Positions 27,520 through 37,061 of a stretch of DNA of 64,000 bases are shown here, one piece after another. The stretch comes from CG2-30-36-16 sp964372115 (GTDB lineage Bacteria > Bacteroidota > Ignavibacteria > Ignavibacteriales > Ignavibacteriaceae). The stretch covers positions 38,599 through 102,598 of the forward strand of contig CAYJPN010000020.1 of assembly GCA_964372115.1 (NCBI GenBank), read 5' to 3'. Below the pieces are notes generated by a model. It saw only the letters and a list, made by a program, of their open reading frames with translations. It did no database searches and was not told the DNA's origin. Each line of letters opens with the position of its first letter. The stretch's first letter is position 1. The position numbers were made by a program, and so were the translations under genes.

Positions 27520-28353
27520 TCATTTACGATTGTAAAAATTCAGTTCGAGATTATTCTTTTGTTTGCTCTCTACTATACCAAGAACAAACACATGTTCGAT
27601 ATGTATAAAATCTACGTAAGGTTTAACTATAACCTCGTTGAAGATTCCTCTATCAACATTATTCAATTTTACAACAACTCCAACCGGAATTGGTATCGGT
27701 ACTATCGAACTTAATTCGGAAGTTATTATTCGATCACCAGGCTCAATGTTATAAGTTTTGGGAACATCAATAATTACAATATTTTCCCCATTCCATTTCA
27801 TCACTCCATTTATTCTACTGCGTTCGTTTTTAACAGTAAGCTTTAAATTTTGATTCTTTAATGTTCGGACTATTGAAAAATCTTCCGACACTGAATGGAT
27901 AATTCCTGCTAATCCCTGATCCGTAATAACAGGCATGCCGGGCTGGACACCTGCGAGTGAACCGACATTTAATGTAAAAGTATTTTGCGCTCCGGTGAGT
28001 GATTTTGAAACAATAGTTGAGGGGATGAGCGGGTAGTTAGTTGAATCTTTTAAATTTAACAGCCCTTTTAGTTCTGCGTTCTCAATACCGTATTGTCTAA
28101 GCTGGTTGATTTGAAGCATTAGTTCCGCATTAATCTCGGCAAGATGTGCATTATCGCCTTTTATCCTTGTTACATTAATGAAATCTGACACTATAGATGT
28201 AACCAAAGCAAATGTTCCGAAAGCAGTGGCGCGAACATTTTTTACGGCTTTGTTCTGGTTGAATGACAAAGCAGATAAGCTAAGTAATACAAGAACAACT
28301 AAAACAATATACTCTTTAAAATTTTCCCAAAAATTTGAAAATATTCTTCGCAT
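27520..28353 (-). CDS. mreC: Rod shape-determining protein MreC
   Basis: Periplasmic scaffold linking MreB filaments to PBP2 and RodA. One N-terminal membrane helix (about 15-33), a coiled coil (about 60-100, with a heptad-like LAEINAELMLQINQLRQ), and a two-barrel beta domain with LNVGSLAGVQPGMPVIT, GLAGIIHSV and GDRIITSELSSIVP. 277 residues is the usual length. Its ATG overlaps the mreB stop by one base and mreD follows after one base, so the trio is translationally linked. Confidence 0.93.
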   Translation of the reverse strand: MRRIFSNFWENFKEYIVLVVLVLLSLSALSFNQNKAVKNVRATAFGTFALVTSIVSDFINVTRIKGDNAHLAEINAELMLQINQLRQYGIENAELKGLLNLKDSTNYPLIPSTIVSKSLTGAQNTFTLNVGSLAGVQPGMPVITDQGLAGIIHSVSEDFSIVRTLKNQNLKLTVKNERSRINGVMKWNGENIVIIDVPKTYNIEPGDRIITSELSSIVPIPIPVGVVVKLNNVDRGIFNEVIVKPYVDFIHIEHVFVLGIVESKQKNNLELNFYNRK

Positions 28354-29378
28354 TAATATCTTCTGTTACGTATTAATACCTTAGAATAGTGGTTTAAATT
28401 ATCGATAACTTTGCCTGCCCCGCGAACAACCGCTGTTAATGGGTCATCAGCAACGTGAACCGGAAGGTTTGTTTCCATTCTAATTCTCTCATCGAGTCCT
28501 TTCAATAATGCGCCGCCGCCGGTCAGCATTACACCGCGGTCCAGAATATCTGCAGATAATTCCGGAGGTGTGCGTTCAAGCGATTGTTTTACCGCTTCCA
28601 CAATTTGCACTATCGATTCATTTAAAGCATCTCTAATTTCAACTGAACTAACTTCCGTGGTTTTGGGTACGCCGCCAATCAAATCTCTTCCTTTAACCTG
28701 AATGGTAACTTCTTCTTTTAGCGGAACTGCAGAACCTACCTCGCATTTTATTGCTTCGGCAGTTCTTTCGCCAATAAGAATATTGTGATTTTTTTTGAAA
28801 TATTGCATGATGGCATAATTCATTTCATCACCGGCAATTCGAATGGATTCTTCGTTTACAATACCGGACAAAGCAATTACAGCTATTTCGGTTGTGCCCC
28901 CGCCAATATCTATAATCATGTTTCCAACAGCAGCATCAACATCCAAACCGATGCCTATAGCTGCCGCCATAGGTTCCGCAATAAGGTGAACCTCTTTTGC
29001 GCCTGCATGTTCAGCGCTGTCGCGCACAGCGCGTTTTTCCACCTCAGTTACACCGCTTGGTACTGCAACCACAATCCTTCTGCTTTGCAAAGCTCCGGCT
29101 CTTACGCGTTTTATGAAAGCACGTATCATCCCTTCTGCAATTTCAAAATCAGCAATTACTCCGTCGCGCATAGGGCGGGTAACACGAATTTCCTTGTGCT
29201 CTCTCCCCTGCATTTCCTTTGCTTTATTACCAAGCGCTATAATTTTTTTTGTGTTTTTATCAAACGCAACTATAGAGGGTTCGTTTAGTACTATGCCTTT
29301 TCCCTTCACATAAATTAATGTGTTAGCAGTTCCTAAATCCATAGCAATATCAGTCGATAAAAAATCAAAAATGCCCAT
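28353..29378 (-). CDS. mreB: Rod shape-determining actin homologue MreB
   Basis: Bacterial actin that forms membrane-associated filaments guiding side-wall synthesis. Phosphate-1 motif DLGTANTLIYVKGKGIV near the N-terminus, GVTEVEKRAVRDSAEHAGA, phosphate-2 DIGGGTTEIAVI and adenosine loop LTGGGALLKGLD are all intact in 341 residues. GAGGA-like GAGGATTT, read GAGGA, stands five bases before the ATG. It heads the shape genes but is itself only six bases downstream of purH, so its transcription may start with the purine genes. Confidence 0.97.
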   Translation of the reverse strand: MGIFDFLSTDIAMDLGTANTLIYVKGKGIVLNEPSIVAFDKNTKKIIALGNKAKEMQGREHKEIRVTRPMRDGVIADFEIAEGMIRAFIKRVRAGALQSRRIVVAVPSGVTEVEKRAVRDSAEHAGAKEVHLIAEPMAAAIGIGLDVDAAVGNMIIDIGGGTTEIAVIALSGIVNEESIRIAGDEMNYAIMQYFKKNHNILIGERTAEAIKCEVGSAVPLKEEVTIQVKGRDLIGGVPKTTEVSSVEIRDALNESIVQIVEAVKQSLERTPPELSADILDRGVMLTGGGALLKGLDERIRMETNLPVHVADDPLTAVVRGAGKVIDNLNHYSKVLIRNRRY

Positions 29379-29384
29379 AAATCC

Positions 29385-30908
29385 TCAATGTTTAAAATGT
29401 CTTATACCGGTAAATACCATTGCCACATTATTTTTATTTGCAGCGTCAATAACTTCCTGATCGCGTACTGAACCACCGGGTTGAATAACAGCAGAAGCGC
29501 CAAACTCAATAATTTTAAGAAGTCCGTCTGGAAAAGGAAAAAAGGCATCGGATGCAGCGACAGAATCTTTAAGGTCGAGACCGTGCTCAACAGCCTTCAT
29601 AGCAGCTATTTTAGCCGAATCAATGCGCGACATTTGTCCGGCGCCAACCCCGAGAGTGGTTTTATCTTTTACAAAAACTATTGCGTTTGATTTTGTGTGT
29701 TTTGCAATCTTCCAAGCAAAAAGTAAATCTTCTATTTGTGCGGCAGTAGGTTTATTGTTGGTAACTATTCTTATTTCGTCCTCGTTTACGGATGCGTTAT
29801 CTGAATTTTGTGCAATTATACCGCCCGGTATATTTCGAAAATTAATCTGATCATTTTGAATTGGTTTTAGCTGCTTTAACAGTCTTCTGTCACGTTTTTT
29901 CCGGAGTATTTTTACGGCTCCTTTAGTAAAAGAAGGCGCACAAATAATTTCTAAAAATATCTCATTCAATTTTTCAGCTAACTTCTCATCAACTTCGCCG
30001 GTAAATGTTACAATTCCGCCGAACGCCGAAACCGGGTCGCATTTTAGAGCCCTTGTATATGCATCAAAAGCGTCCGCACCAATAGCCGCGCCTGCCGGGT
30101 TATTATGTTTTATTATTGCGCAGGAATTAACACCGAGATCTTCGACAAGTTCAACCGCCGATATTAGATCTAAAATATTATTGTAAGATAATGCTTTGCC
30201 GTGAAAAACATCAAAGTATTCATGAAAATTTCCATACAATGAAGCCATTTGATGTGGATTTTCTCCGTAACGCAGCTCCATCTCCACCGGGTAATTTAGC
30301 CGGATGTGAGTTTTTTTTGTTGTAAATTTTTTTTCAAGATAATTTGCAATATAAGTATCGTACTGTGCAGTGTGAGAAAAAGCGTCTACTGCTAATTGTT
30401 TCCGTGTTATCTCAGATATTAGTGCGGTCTTTAATTCAGAAAGAAATGCATCATACTGAGAAGGATTAGTAAGAACAGAAACATGCAAATAGTTTTTTGC
30501 CGAAGCTCTAATAAGGCTTGGGCCGCCAATATCAATGTTTTCGATAATATCTTCCAGCGTTGACTTTGGATTTTCAACAGTCTTTACAAACGGATAAAGA
30601 TTGACACAAACAATATCAATAGGTAAAATACCGATTTCCATCGCTTGTCGAACATCATCAGGGTTATTCCGGCGGAACAAAATACCTCCGAATATCTTTG
30701 GATGAAGAGTTTTTACTCGGCCGTCAAATATTTCAGGAAAACCGGTTAAACTACTAATTTCAGTTACGTTTATACCCTCTTCCGAAATAATTTTTGCGGT
30801 TTTACCTGTAGCAATGATAGTATAGTTTAGTTGAGATAATTCTTTCGCAAATTCGACGATATTTGTTTTATCGGAGACGCTTAATAATGCAAACTTTTTC
30901 AATTTCAT
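29385..30908 (-). CDS. purH: Bifunctional AICAR transformylase/IMP cyclohydrolase
   Basis: Performs the last two steps of IMP synthesis: formylation of AICAR with 10-formyl-THF, then ring closure. The N-terminal MGS-like cyclohydrolase domain spans about 1-150 (LLSVSDKTNIVEFA, ATGKTAKII, GRVKTLHPKIFGGIL). The transformylase domain follows with RYGENPHQ, IIKHNNPAGAAIG, DPVSAFGG and the C-terminal SDAFFPFPDGL and QPGGSVRDQEVI. 507 residues is full length. purN precedes it by 27 bases; mreB follows after six. Confidence 0.96.
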   Translation of the reverse strand: MKLKKFALLSVSDKTNIVEFAKELSQLNYTIIATGKTAKIISEEGINVTEISSLTGFPEIFDGRVKTLHPKIFGGILFRRNNPDDVRQAMEIGILPIDIVCVNLYPFVKTVENPKSTLEDIIENIDIGGPSLIRASAKNYLHVSVLTNPSQYDAFLSELKTALISEITRKQLAVDAFSHTAQYDTYIANYLEKKFTTKKTHIRLNYPVEMELRYGENPHQMASLYGNFHEYFDVFHGKALSYNNILDLISAVELVEDLGVNSCAIIKHNNPAGAAIGADAFDAYTRALKCDPVSAFGGIVTFTGEVDEKLAEKLNEIFLEIICAPSFTKGAVKILRKKRDRRLLKQLKPIQNDQINFRNIPGGIIAQNSDNASVNEDEIRIVTNNKPTAAQIEDLLFAWKIAKHTKSNAIVFVKDKTTLGVGAGQMSRIDSAKIAAMKAVEHGLDLKDSVAASDAFFPFPDGLLKIIEFGASAVIQPGGSVRDQEVIDAANKNNVAMVFTGIRHFKH

Positions 30909-30935
30909 TTTTTCCGATTATGTATTACATACAAT

Positions 30936-31541
30936 TTATTTAAGTACAATAACACGGTTATCTTTTCTAATTACTTTTTGTTCTGCAATTTTTTTTATAA
31001 CAAACGGAAGAATTTTATGTTCTTCCTCTAATACTTTTTCAGCAATTTCTTCGGGCGAATTAACATCCGAAATATCAACACAACGCTGGGCTATTATAGT
31101 GCCTCTATCATAATTCTCATCAATAAAATGGACAGTTGCACCGGATATTTTTGCAGATGACTGAAACACAGCCGTATGAACATTTATTCCATACATTCCT
31201 TTGCCGCCAAAAGAAGGGAGAAGCGCCGGATGAATATTAATAATTTTATTTTGAAACTCTTTTATAAAGGAAGCAGGAATTAATTTCAGAAAGCCTGCGA
31301 GCACTACTAATTCAATATTTACAAATTTTAATTTTGCGGCTAAATCAACGAAGGATATTTTTCCATCGAGTTTGCCGACACAAAATTTTTCAATACCGTA
31401 TTCATCTGCTAATTTGAATGCGGCGCAATCCTGCTTGTCGCTTATTACCGCTTTTACTGTAATAAGATTTTTAAGTGCGCTGCTTTCTAAAACAGCTTTA
31501 AGGTTGGAACCTCGGCCAGAAACAAATACAGCTATATTCAA
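30936..31541 (-). CDS. purN: Phosphoribosylglycinamide formyltransferase
   Basis: Transfers a formyl group from 10-formyl-THF to GAR, third step of purine synthesis. Visible motifs are VFVSGRGSNLKAVLES at the N-terminus, LVVLAGFLKLIP, the catalytic INIHPALLPSFGGKGMYG with Asn and His, and SGATVHFIDENYDRGTII with the catalytic Asp. 201 residues is normal. The first codon appears to be TTG: the frame has no ATG near the family start and meets an in-frame stop five codons further upstream. No clear ribosome site is visible. It leads the purN-purH-mre series. Confidence 0.93.
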   Translation of the reverse strand: MNIAVFVSGRGSNLKAVLESSALKNLITVKAVISDKQDCAAFKLADEYGIEKFCVGKLDGKISFVDLAAKLKFVNIELVVLAGFLKLIPASFIKEFQNKIINIHPALLPSFGGKGMYGINVHTAVFQSSAKISGATVHFIDENYDRGTIIAQRCVDISDVNSPEEIAEKVLEEEHKILPFVIKKIAEQKVIRKDNRVIVLK

Positions 31542-31620
31542 AATATTTACAGATTAACAGTGTGTGAAATTACTGAATAAAGGTAAATTTATCAATTAAA
31601 AAAGCTATCGAAGACTATTA

Positions 31621-33144
31621 TTATTTTTCCTTTATCAATGAATCGAGCAAATTTTTTAATTTATTCTGATAGTCATAATTGCTGAAATCATCGGCTTCGT
31701 CAATATAATACTTTGCCTCGGCTACTTCACCTTTTTTTAAGTGAGTACGTGCAAGGTAATACATTGCAAAAGGTTTTATCCAATTATCTTCTTTTTCGTC
31801 TAAAGTTAGCACTTCTTTTCCGATTTTTAAAGACGCATCCTTGTTATCTATAAAATAATATGCATCCGTAAGAAGCAGTTTTGCTTCGGCAATTTGTTCT
31901 TCTTTTTTAAGAGTTGGTAATAAATTATTCAGCGTATCAACGGCTGTCTTATACTTACCGTTTTCAACAAGATTTGATGCCTTAATTAGCTCGATTTCAT
32001 TTTTGGAAACAGGACGATTTTGATAAATAACACCTTTCCGTTTTGCGTAGATGTCATCATCAAGGTCCTTGTTTCCCTTACTCGAGGCAGCAAAATACCC
32101 TATTGCTTTAAGCCTGTCGCCGGTTAGTTCATAACAAAGAGCTAAACGAAAAGATGCTATACCGGTATAATCTTTAGTTGGAGTTGATGTTAAAAATTTT
32201 GTATAAAACACTGCGGCATCTTCAAAATTGTTTTTTCTAAAACACACATCACCCATCAGGAAATTTGAAAAGGATATTAATTGTTTAAAATTTATATTTT
32301 TTTCGTTTAATATTTTTTCAAGATATGTCTGTGCTTTGTCCATGTTTCTCTTTTTCATTTCTAGCACAGCCAATGAATAAATAAAAAGAGTATTATTAGG
32401 ATAAGTTTTTACTAACGAATTTAATATCACCGAAGCATTTTTATAATCGTACAAAACTTCGGAGTAAATCTGAGACAAATAATACCGAGCTTCAATTTTT
32501 GAATAGTTGCCTTTTTCAGCGGTAGTTTTTATGTAATTTAATCCTATTGCCTGATTACCGCTGATACCCGCTAAACTAAGCACCCACTTAAAAGCAGCAG
32601 GAATTTGAGCGATTGCAAAATTATAAAGTCCTAATCCCAAAAAAGCATCGTAAAGTTTCGGGTCAATTTCAATTGATTCTTTTAAATAAGATTCTGATTC
32701 TTTTGTTGCCCATGCGGCGTCTAAAAAGTCTTCCGCCTTTGCAAAAACAATTGATCGGTAAGAATAATTTGAGCCAAGTATGTAAAGTATTTTCTCATCC
32801 CGGTTTTTATCTAATAAATTTTTTGCCGTTTCAACTGTTTTATCGGAGTTACTTATAAAAGTATCGTAATACTGCTGTTGTTTATTGCTTAAATAATACC
32901 AAAAATAAATGCTTGAGATATAATGATAACCAACCGGATTTTCCGGGTATTTTTCAATTAAAGTTTGGAATACGTTTTCCGCTTTGCTCCATTGGAAATC
33001 GTAACAATAATTTAGACCCTTTTCAACCTGCTCATCTATCGACTTTTGGGCAAATAAATAGGATGCCGGCAATAATAATAACATCAGAGACAAAAAGGAA
33101 AAAATTCTGAACCCTTTTGAGTTCAATGATAGAATTACGGACAT
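31621..33144 (-). CDS. Exported TPR-repeat protein
   Basis: A 507-residue protein with a signal peptide (hydrophobic 14-30, cut near SYLFAQ) and repeated 34-residue helical pairs over most of its length, for example GYHYISSIYFWYYL, AFLGLGLYNFAIAQ, LFIYSLAVLEMKKRNMDKAQTYL-type segments (split here) and KPFAMYYLARTHLKKGEVAEAK. These are tetratricopeptide repeats, so it is probably a periplasmic or outer-membrane-associated scaffold. It follows pyrG with no gap, suggesting a shared transcript. No catalytic domain is present and the specific role is unknown. Confidence 0.75.
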   Translation of the reverse strand: MSVILSLNSKGFRIFSFLSLMLLLLPASYLFAQKSIDEQVEKGLNYCYDFQWSKAENVFQTLIEKYPENPVGYHYISSIYFWYYLSNKQQQYYDTFISNSDKTVETAKNLLDKNRDEKILYILGSNYSYRSIVFAKAEDFLDAAWATKESESYLKESIEIDPKLYDAFLGLGLYNFAIAQIPAAFKWVLSLAGISGNQAIGLNYIKTTAEKGNYSKIEARYYLSQIYSEVLYDYKNASVILNSLVKTYPNNTLFIYSLAVLEMKKRNMDKAQTYLEKILNEKNINFKQLISFSNFLMGDVCFRKNNFEDAAVFYTKFLTSTPTKDYTGIASFRLALCYELTGDRLKAIGYFAASSKGNKDLDDDIYAKRKGVIYQNRPVSKNEIELIKASNLVENGKYKTAVDTLNNLLPTLKKEEQIAEAKLLLTDAYYFIDNKDASLKIGKEVLTLDEKEDNWIKPFAMYYLARTHLKKGEVAEAKYYIDEADDFSNYDYQNKLKNLLDSLIKEK

Positions 33145-34776
33145 CTAAAGTATTCCCTCTTTCTTATCTTTATGTTTTAAAGCTGCTTTAACAAAATCTC
33201 TAAATAGCGGGTGTGCTTTTGTTGCACGCGATTTTAACTCGGGATGAAATTGACATCCCACAAACCATGGATGAGAAGGCAGTTCTATCATCTCAACTAA
33301 TTCGTGATCTGGTGATAATCCGCTGAATTTCAGACCGCTCTCACTTAATAATGTTCTATACTTATTATTCACTTCGAACCGGTGGCGGTGTCTCTCCGAA
33401 ATAAAGTTTGTTCCGTATGCATCAAATGCCTTTGTCCCCGGATCAATACTGCAAGGATACGCACCCAACCGCATTGTTGCACCCATATTTTTTATGTGCT
33501 TCTGATCGGGCATTAAATCGATAACGCTATAACGGTTTTTCTTAAACTCGCTGCTGTGTGCCGATTTAATATTACAAACATTACGCGCAAATTCTATAAC
33601 GGCGCATTGAAGTCCGAGGCAAATACCAAAAAAAGGAATGTTATTTTCTCTTGCGTAAGTAATTGCATGAATTTTACCTTCTATCCCCCTTTCACCGAAA
33701 CCGCCTGGCACTAACAAACCGTCAATTCCCTTCAGCAGAACGGAAGGCTCTTCATGTTCTAAAAGTTCGGCGCTTATAAACCTAACATTTACTTTTGCAT
33801 CATTTTCAGCGCCTGCATGCACGAATGATTCCATAATACTTTTATAAGCATCAAGATGTTCTATGTATTTACCGCATACTGCAATTTCAACATCCCGCTT
33901 TGGATTTTTAAGATGCGAAACCAACAATTCCCAATCATCAAGTTTTATTTTACGATCAGGAAGATGAAGGCGTTTCATAACAATTTGGTCGAATTTTTCT
34001 TTAAAAAGCACAAGAGGAACTTCATAAATTGAGGAACAGTCGTAAGCAGAAATAACAGATTTTGAATCTACATTACAAAACAGAGCTATTTTATCTCGAA
34101 GATCTTTGGCAAGTTTTTTTTCAGAACGGCAAATTAAAATATCGGGTTGAATACCAAGTTCGAGCAAATTTTTAACGCTGTGCTGTGTCGGTTTTGTTTT
34201 TACCTCTCCTGCAGATCGAATGTAAGGAACAAGCGTAACATGAATACTCATCGTATTTGCTCTGCCGAATTGCAGCATTAATTGGCGCATTGCCTCTATA
34301 AATGGCAGGCTTTCAATATCGCCAACGGTTCCGCCTATTTCGGAAATAATAATATCGTATTCTCCAAGTTCGCTTAATTTTATCATCCGATGCTTTATCT
34401 CATCGGTAATATGCGGAATTACCTGTACAGTTGCTCCGAGATAGTCACCCCGTCTTTCTTTTGTAATTACTTCGTTGTAAACCTGACCGGTTGTCGTATT
34501 GTTCGCACGTGTCATGTTTACATCGAGAAATCTTTCGTAATGCCCGAGATCAAGATCAGTTTCTGCACCATCGTCGGTAACATAAACTTCACCATGCTGA
34601 AATGGATTCATTGTACCGGGGTCAACATTTATATATGGATCAAATTTTTGAATTGTCACCCTAAAACCACGCTGTTTAAGCAGGAGTCCGAGCGATGAAG
34701 CAGTAATACCTTTTCCAAGCGAAGAAACAACTCCGCCGGTTACGAATATAAATTTTACTTTGTTTTTAGAGGACAT
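33145..34776 (-). CDS. pyrG: CTP synthase
   Basis: Converts UTP to CTP with glutamine and ATP. The N-terminal synthase domain has FVTGGVVSSLGKGITASSL, QKFDPYINVDPGTMNPFQ and EIGGTVGDIES. The class I glutaminase domain has GGFGERG, the nucleophile motif FGICLGLQC (Cys near residue 385) and the His/Glu pair in CQFHPELKSRA. I set the start at the ATG at 34776, giving 543 residues in line with the family. A longer frame adds 52 residues with an aromatic-rich, non-conserved sequence and is rejected. Upstream is an AT-rich divergent spacer without a visible attenuator. Confidence 0.96.
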   Translation of the reverse strand: MSSKNKVKFIFVTGGVVSSLGKGITASSLGLLLKQRGFRVTIQKFDPYINVDPGTMNPFQHGEVYVTDDGAETDLDLGHYERFLDVNMTRANNTTTGQVYNEVITKERRGDYLGATVQVIPHITDEIKHRMIKLSELGEYDIIISEIGGTVGDIESLPFIEAMRQLMLQFGRANTMSIHVTLVPYIRSAGEVKTKPTQHSVKNLLELGIQPDILICRSEKKLAKDLRDKIALFCNVDSKSVISAYDCSSIYEVPLVLFKEKFDQIVMKRLHLPDRKIKLDDWELLVSHLKNPKRDVEIAVCGKYIEHLDAYKSIMESFVHAGAENDAKVNVRFISAELLEHEEPSVLLKGIDGLLVPGGFGERGIEGKIHAITYARENNIPFFGICLGLQCAVIEFARNVCNIKSAHSSEFKKNRYSVIDLMPDQKHIKNMGATMRLGAYPCSIDPGTKAFDAYGTNFISERHRHRFEVNNKYRTLLSESGLKFSGLSPDHELVEMIELPSHPWFVGCQFHPELKSRATKAHPLFRDFVKAALKHKDKKEGIL

Positions 34777-35072
34777 GGTAGTTTTTTTTGCCTTCAAATA
34801 TAGAGTATACTCGCAGAAATAGCAATTTAAAACATGCACTAAAATATACAAATCAGCATATTTTTTTTTTATTTGATATTGCTTTTTATAAAAAAAATGC
34901 GATGCGAGAATTTGATTTATCCCAATTTGCAATTTTCAAACAAAAAATACTTCTTCTTTTCTGAAATAAACAATAATATTTTTATATTGTACTGTAAGTA
35001 AGTAGTTTTATTTTTTAATAACAGCGGTTTCAGAAACATTACGAATTAAAGATATTAACGATTAAGTAAGTT
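34777..35072. promoter_or_regulatory. AT-rich divergent intergenic region
   Basis: Very AT-rich spacer between pyrG on the minus strand and a small unknown gene on the plus strand, with long T and A runs near 34860-34900. It must hold promoters in both directions, but I cannot assign convincing -33/-7 or -35/-10 boxes, and I see no tRNA, riboswitch or attenuator-type hairpin. Confidence 0.35.
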
Positions 35073-35414
35073 ATGTTCAATTTTTTACACTCACTAAAAG
35101 ATAAAGGTATTTCAAAAGCCGCAAAAGTTTTTATTCAAGGTAAAGTTGAAAGGTACGGCGATATGATTGATTTAAAAATTGATTCCCGTGAAAAACGTAT
35201 CGAGCTCATAATCAAGTTAAAAGGCGAAGATACCCCTATTTCTATTGAAGTATCCGAATATTTACTTATGGAAAATGAAGGCAAATTTTATGTTCAAATC
35301 GGAAAATTAAATGCATCCAAAGAGTGGTTAAATCTTCTTGCAGAAGATTTTGTCGAGGGGAAAAATATTGAGATCCCGTCACAATTTAAAAACACATTCA
35401 AAATGTTTCTATAA
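35073..35414 (+). CDS. Small conserved-looking cytoplasmic protein, unknown
   Basis: A 113-residue soluble protein with no signal or membrane segment. The second half alternates strands and charged turns (pattern DLKIDSREKRIELIIKLKG, then PISIEVSEYLLMENEGKFYVQI), and the first 20 residues look amphipathic. I do not recognise a family. It is read away from pyrG and precedes the SEL1 protein by 83 bases, so the two may share a transcript. Even codon texture and a clear frame make it likely real. Confidence 0.6.
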   Translation: MFNFLHSLKDKGISKAAKVFIQGKVERYGDMIDLKIDSREKRIELIIKLKGEDTPISIEVSEYLLMENEGKFYVQIGKLNASKEWLNLLAEDFVEGKNIEIPSQFKNTFKMFL

Positions 35415-35500
35415 ATACAGTTACCAATAATATTATACAGCATTTGACTTGAAGATATATTTATTAATGGTTAAATAAGCGCAACAAATTTTTAAAATTG

Positions 35501-37057
35501 ATGAAGCATACTACACTTATCTACTTTTTTCTATCGCTTTTATTTGTTCTCTCTTCCGCTTCGGCTCAGGATACAACAAAAAGTTTAGCTTTTAAAGAAA
35601 ACCAAGGATATCGTCCCCGCTCAATTTTTTATCTGCCGGATCCTTCATACAAAATCCGCCAACAGTTTGCACTCATTAAGGAAGCAAATACGGGCGACCC
35701 TATTGCTCAGCACGAACTTGGTTTGCGCTATCTGCTCGGTGATGGTTTTGCCGCGGACACTGTTGAAGGCGCAAAATGGATAAAACGTGCAGCAGAAAAA
35801 GGTTTAGCTTCGGCATCTTTTAATTATGGAATACTTTTAATAAACGGCTGGGGCACAGAGTGGAACCCATTCGAGGCGTACAAATATTTTTTATCGGCTG
35901 CTCAAAATGGGATGCCGGCGGCGGAACATATTGTAGGGCTTCTTCATCTTGAAAATCTTATTGTAAAAAAAGACTTGTCAGCAGCTTACGGATGGTTTAA
36001 AGGTGCAGCAGATGCCGGTTATGAACCAGCAAAAATTAGTTTGTCGGATTTTACTCGAAGAATGAATGAAGAAAAACTAATAGTAGATACCAGCGCGTAT
36101 GGACGAGCGAATGAAAATAAACAAAATGCAAAAAATGTATCCGCTGTTGGTTCATCTACTGGGTTGGTGTTTATTGATTTTGATGCCATACGTGATACAT
36201 CGCGTCCGGTCGAAAATCAAGATTTAATTAGCGATCTTTTTTTTACAGGAAATGATAGTTTGATTTCTGCCTTAAAGCTATCGCCTTCTAAAAAAGATAG
36301 TATAGCAATCAATGAGCTATCATTTAATATGATAAACAAATTTAACCAGAGTGGCAGCCCGGAGGTTTATACAATACTGGGATGGTTTTTTCAAAATGGC
36401 ATAAATACAAAAAAAGATATTATAAAAGCAGCAGAATATTATATTCGCGCAGTAAGATTAGATTCCTATAGAGTGCCTCTCTTATTGTGGAACCTCGTAC
36501 AAACAAAAGATTTTTTCACTCAATTAAAAACCGAAGTTGATAATGGCAGCACCTCCGCAATGTATGTATTTGCAGGGCTATTTATTTCCGGTTTGGACTC
36601 GCGATTAACAGTCAACGACGCTATTGATTTATTGACGAACGCATCTCGAAAAAACCATCTCCCTTCGATGGTTGAGCTTGGTTTAACATACTTTACAGGA
36701 AAATACTCACGGGTAGATAAAAGCAAAGCAATTTCGATATGGAACGACGCTATAAAACTTGGCAGTTCCGAAGCCAAGATTCGCCTTGCCGCTTCCGAAA
36801 TATTTGACGATAATTCATCCAATGTTTCACCCGCTATCATTGCTCTATTGCGAGAGGGTGACTTAAATGGTTCTATAATGGCACAGGTTGCGTTAGCCTA
36901 TTGCTATAAAAACGGACTCGGAATAAAACAAAGCTTAGCAGAAGCGGTAAAATATTATCGATTTGCAGCTCAAAGAGGAAGCCGGCTTGCTCTAGATGAA
37001 TTAAAAAATATCTATAATCTAAAACGTCCGGCTGATCCAATTTTCGCTTTGGAATAA
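35501..37057 (+). CDS. Exported SEL1-repeat protein
   Basis: Signal peptide at about 1-22 (ends SSASAQ) followed by SEL1-type helical repeats: GDPIAQHELGLRYLLGDG, GAKWIKRAAEKG, SFNYGILLINGWG, AYKYFLSAAQNG and, at the end, AQVALAYCYKNGLGI with AVKYYRFAAQRGS. SEL1 proteins are solenoid adaptors for protein interactions at the envelope. A central segment of about 100 residues (residues 195-280) without repeats separates two repeat blocks. I choose the ATG at 35501; the TTG one codon earlier is less likely. 518 residues. No partner can be named. Confidence 0.75.
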   Translation: MKHTTLIYFFLSLLFVLSSASAQDTTKSLAFKENQGYRPRSIFYLPDPSYKIRQQFALIKEANTGDPIAQHELGLRYLLGDGFAADTVEGAKWIKRAAEKGLASASFNYGILLINGWGTEWNPFEAYKYFLSAAQNGMPAAEHIVGLLHLENLIVKKDLSAAYGWFKGAADAGYEPAKISLSDFTRRMNEEKLIVDTSAYGRANENKQNAKNVSAVGSSTGLVFIDFDAIRDTSRPVENQDLISDLFFTGNDSLISALKLSPSKKDSIAINELSFNMINKFNQSGSPEVYTILGWFFQNGINTKKDIIKAAEYYIRAVRLDSYRVPLLLWNLVQTKDFFTQLKTEVDNGSTSAMYVFAGLFISGLDSRLTVNDAIDLLTNASRKNHLPSMVELGLTYFTGKYSRVDKSKAISIWNDAIKLGSSEAKIRLAASEIFDDNSSNVSPAIIALLREGDLNGSIMAQVALAYCYKNGLGIKQSLAEAVKYYRFAAQRGSRLALDELKNIYNLKRPADPIFALE

Positions 37058-37061
37058 AATA

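Noticed and set aside
28785..29288. Long plus-strand frame opposite mreB
   Set aside because: Antisense shadow of a highly conserved gene; composition is that of the mreB complement, rich in His, Tyr and Asn.
34777..34932. N-terminal extension of CTP synthase
   Set aside because: The extra 52 residues are aromatic-rich and not part of the family; the ATG at 34776 matches the known N-terminus.
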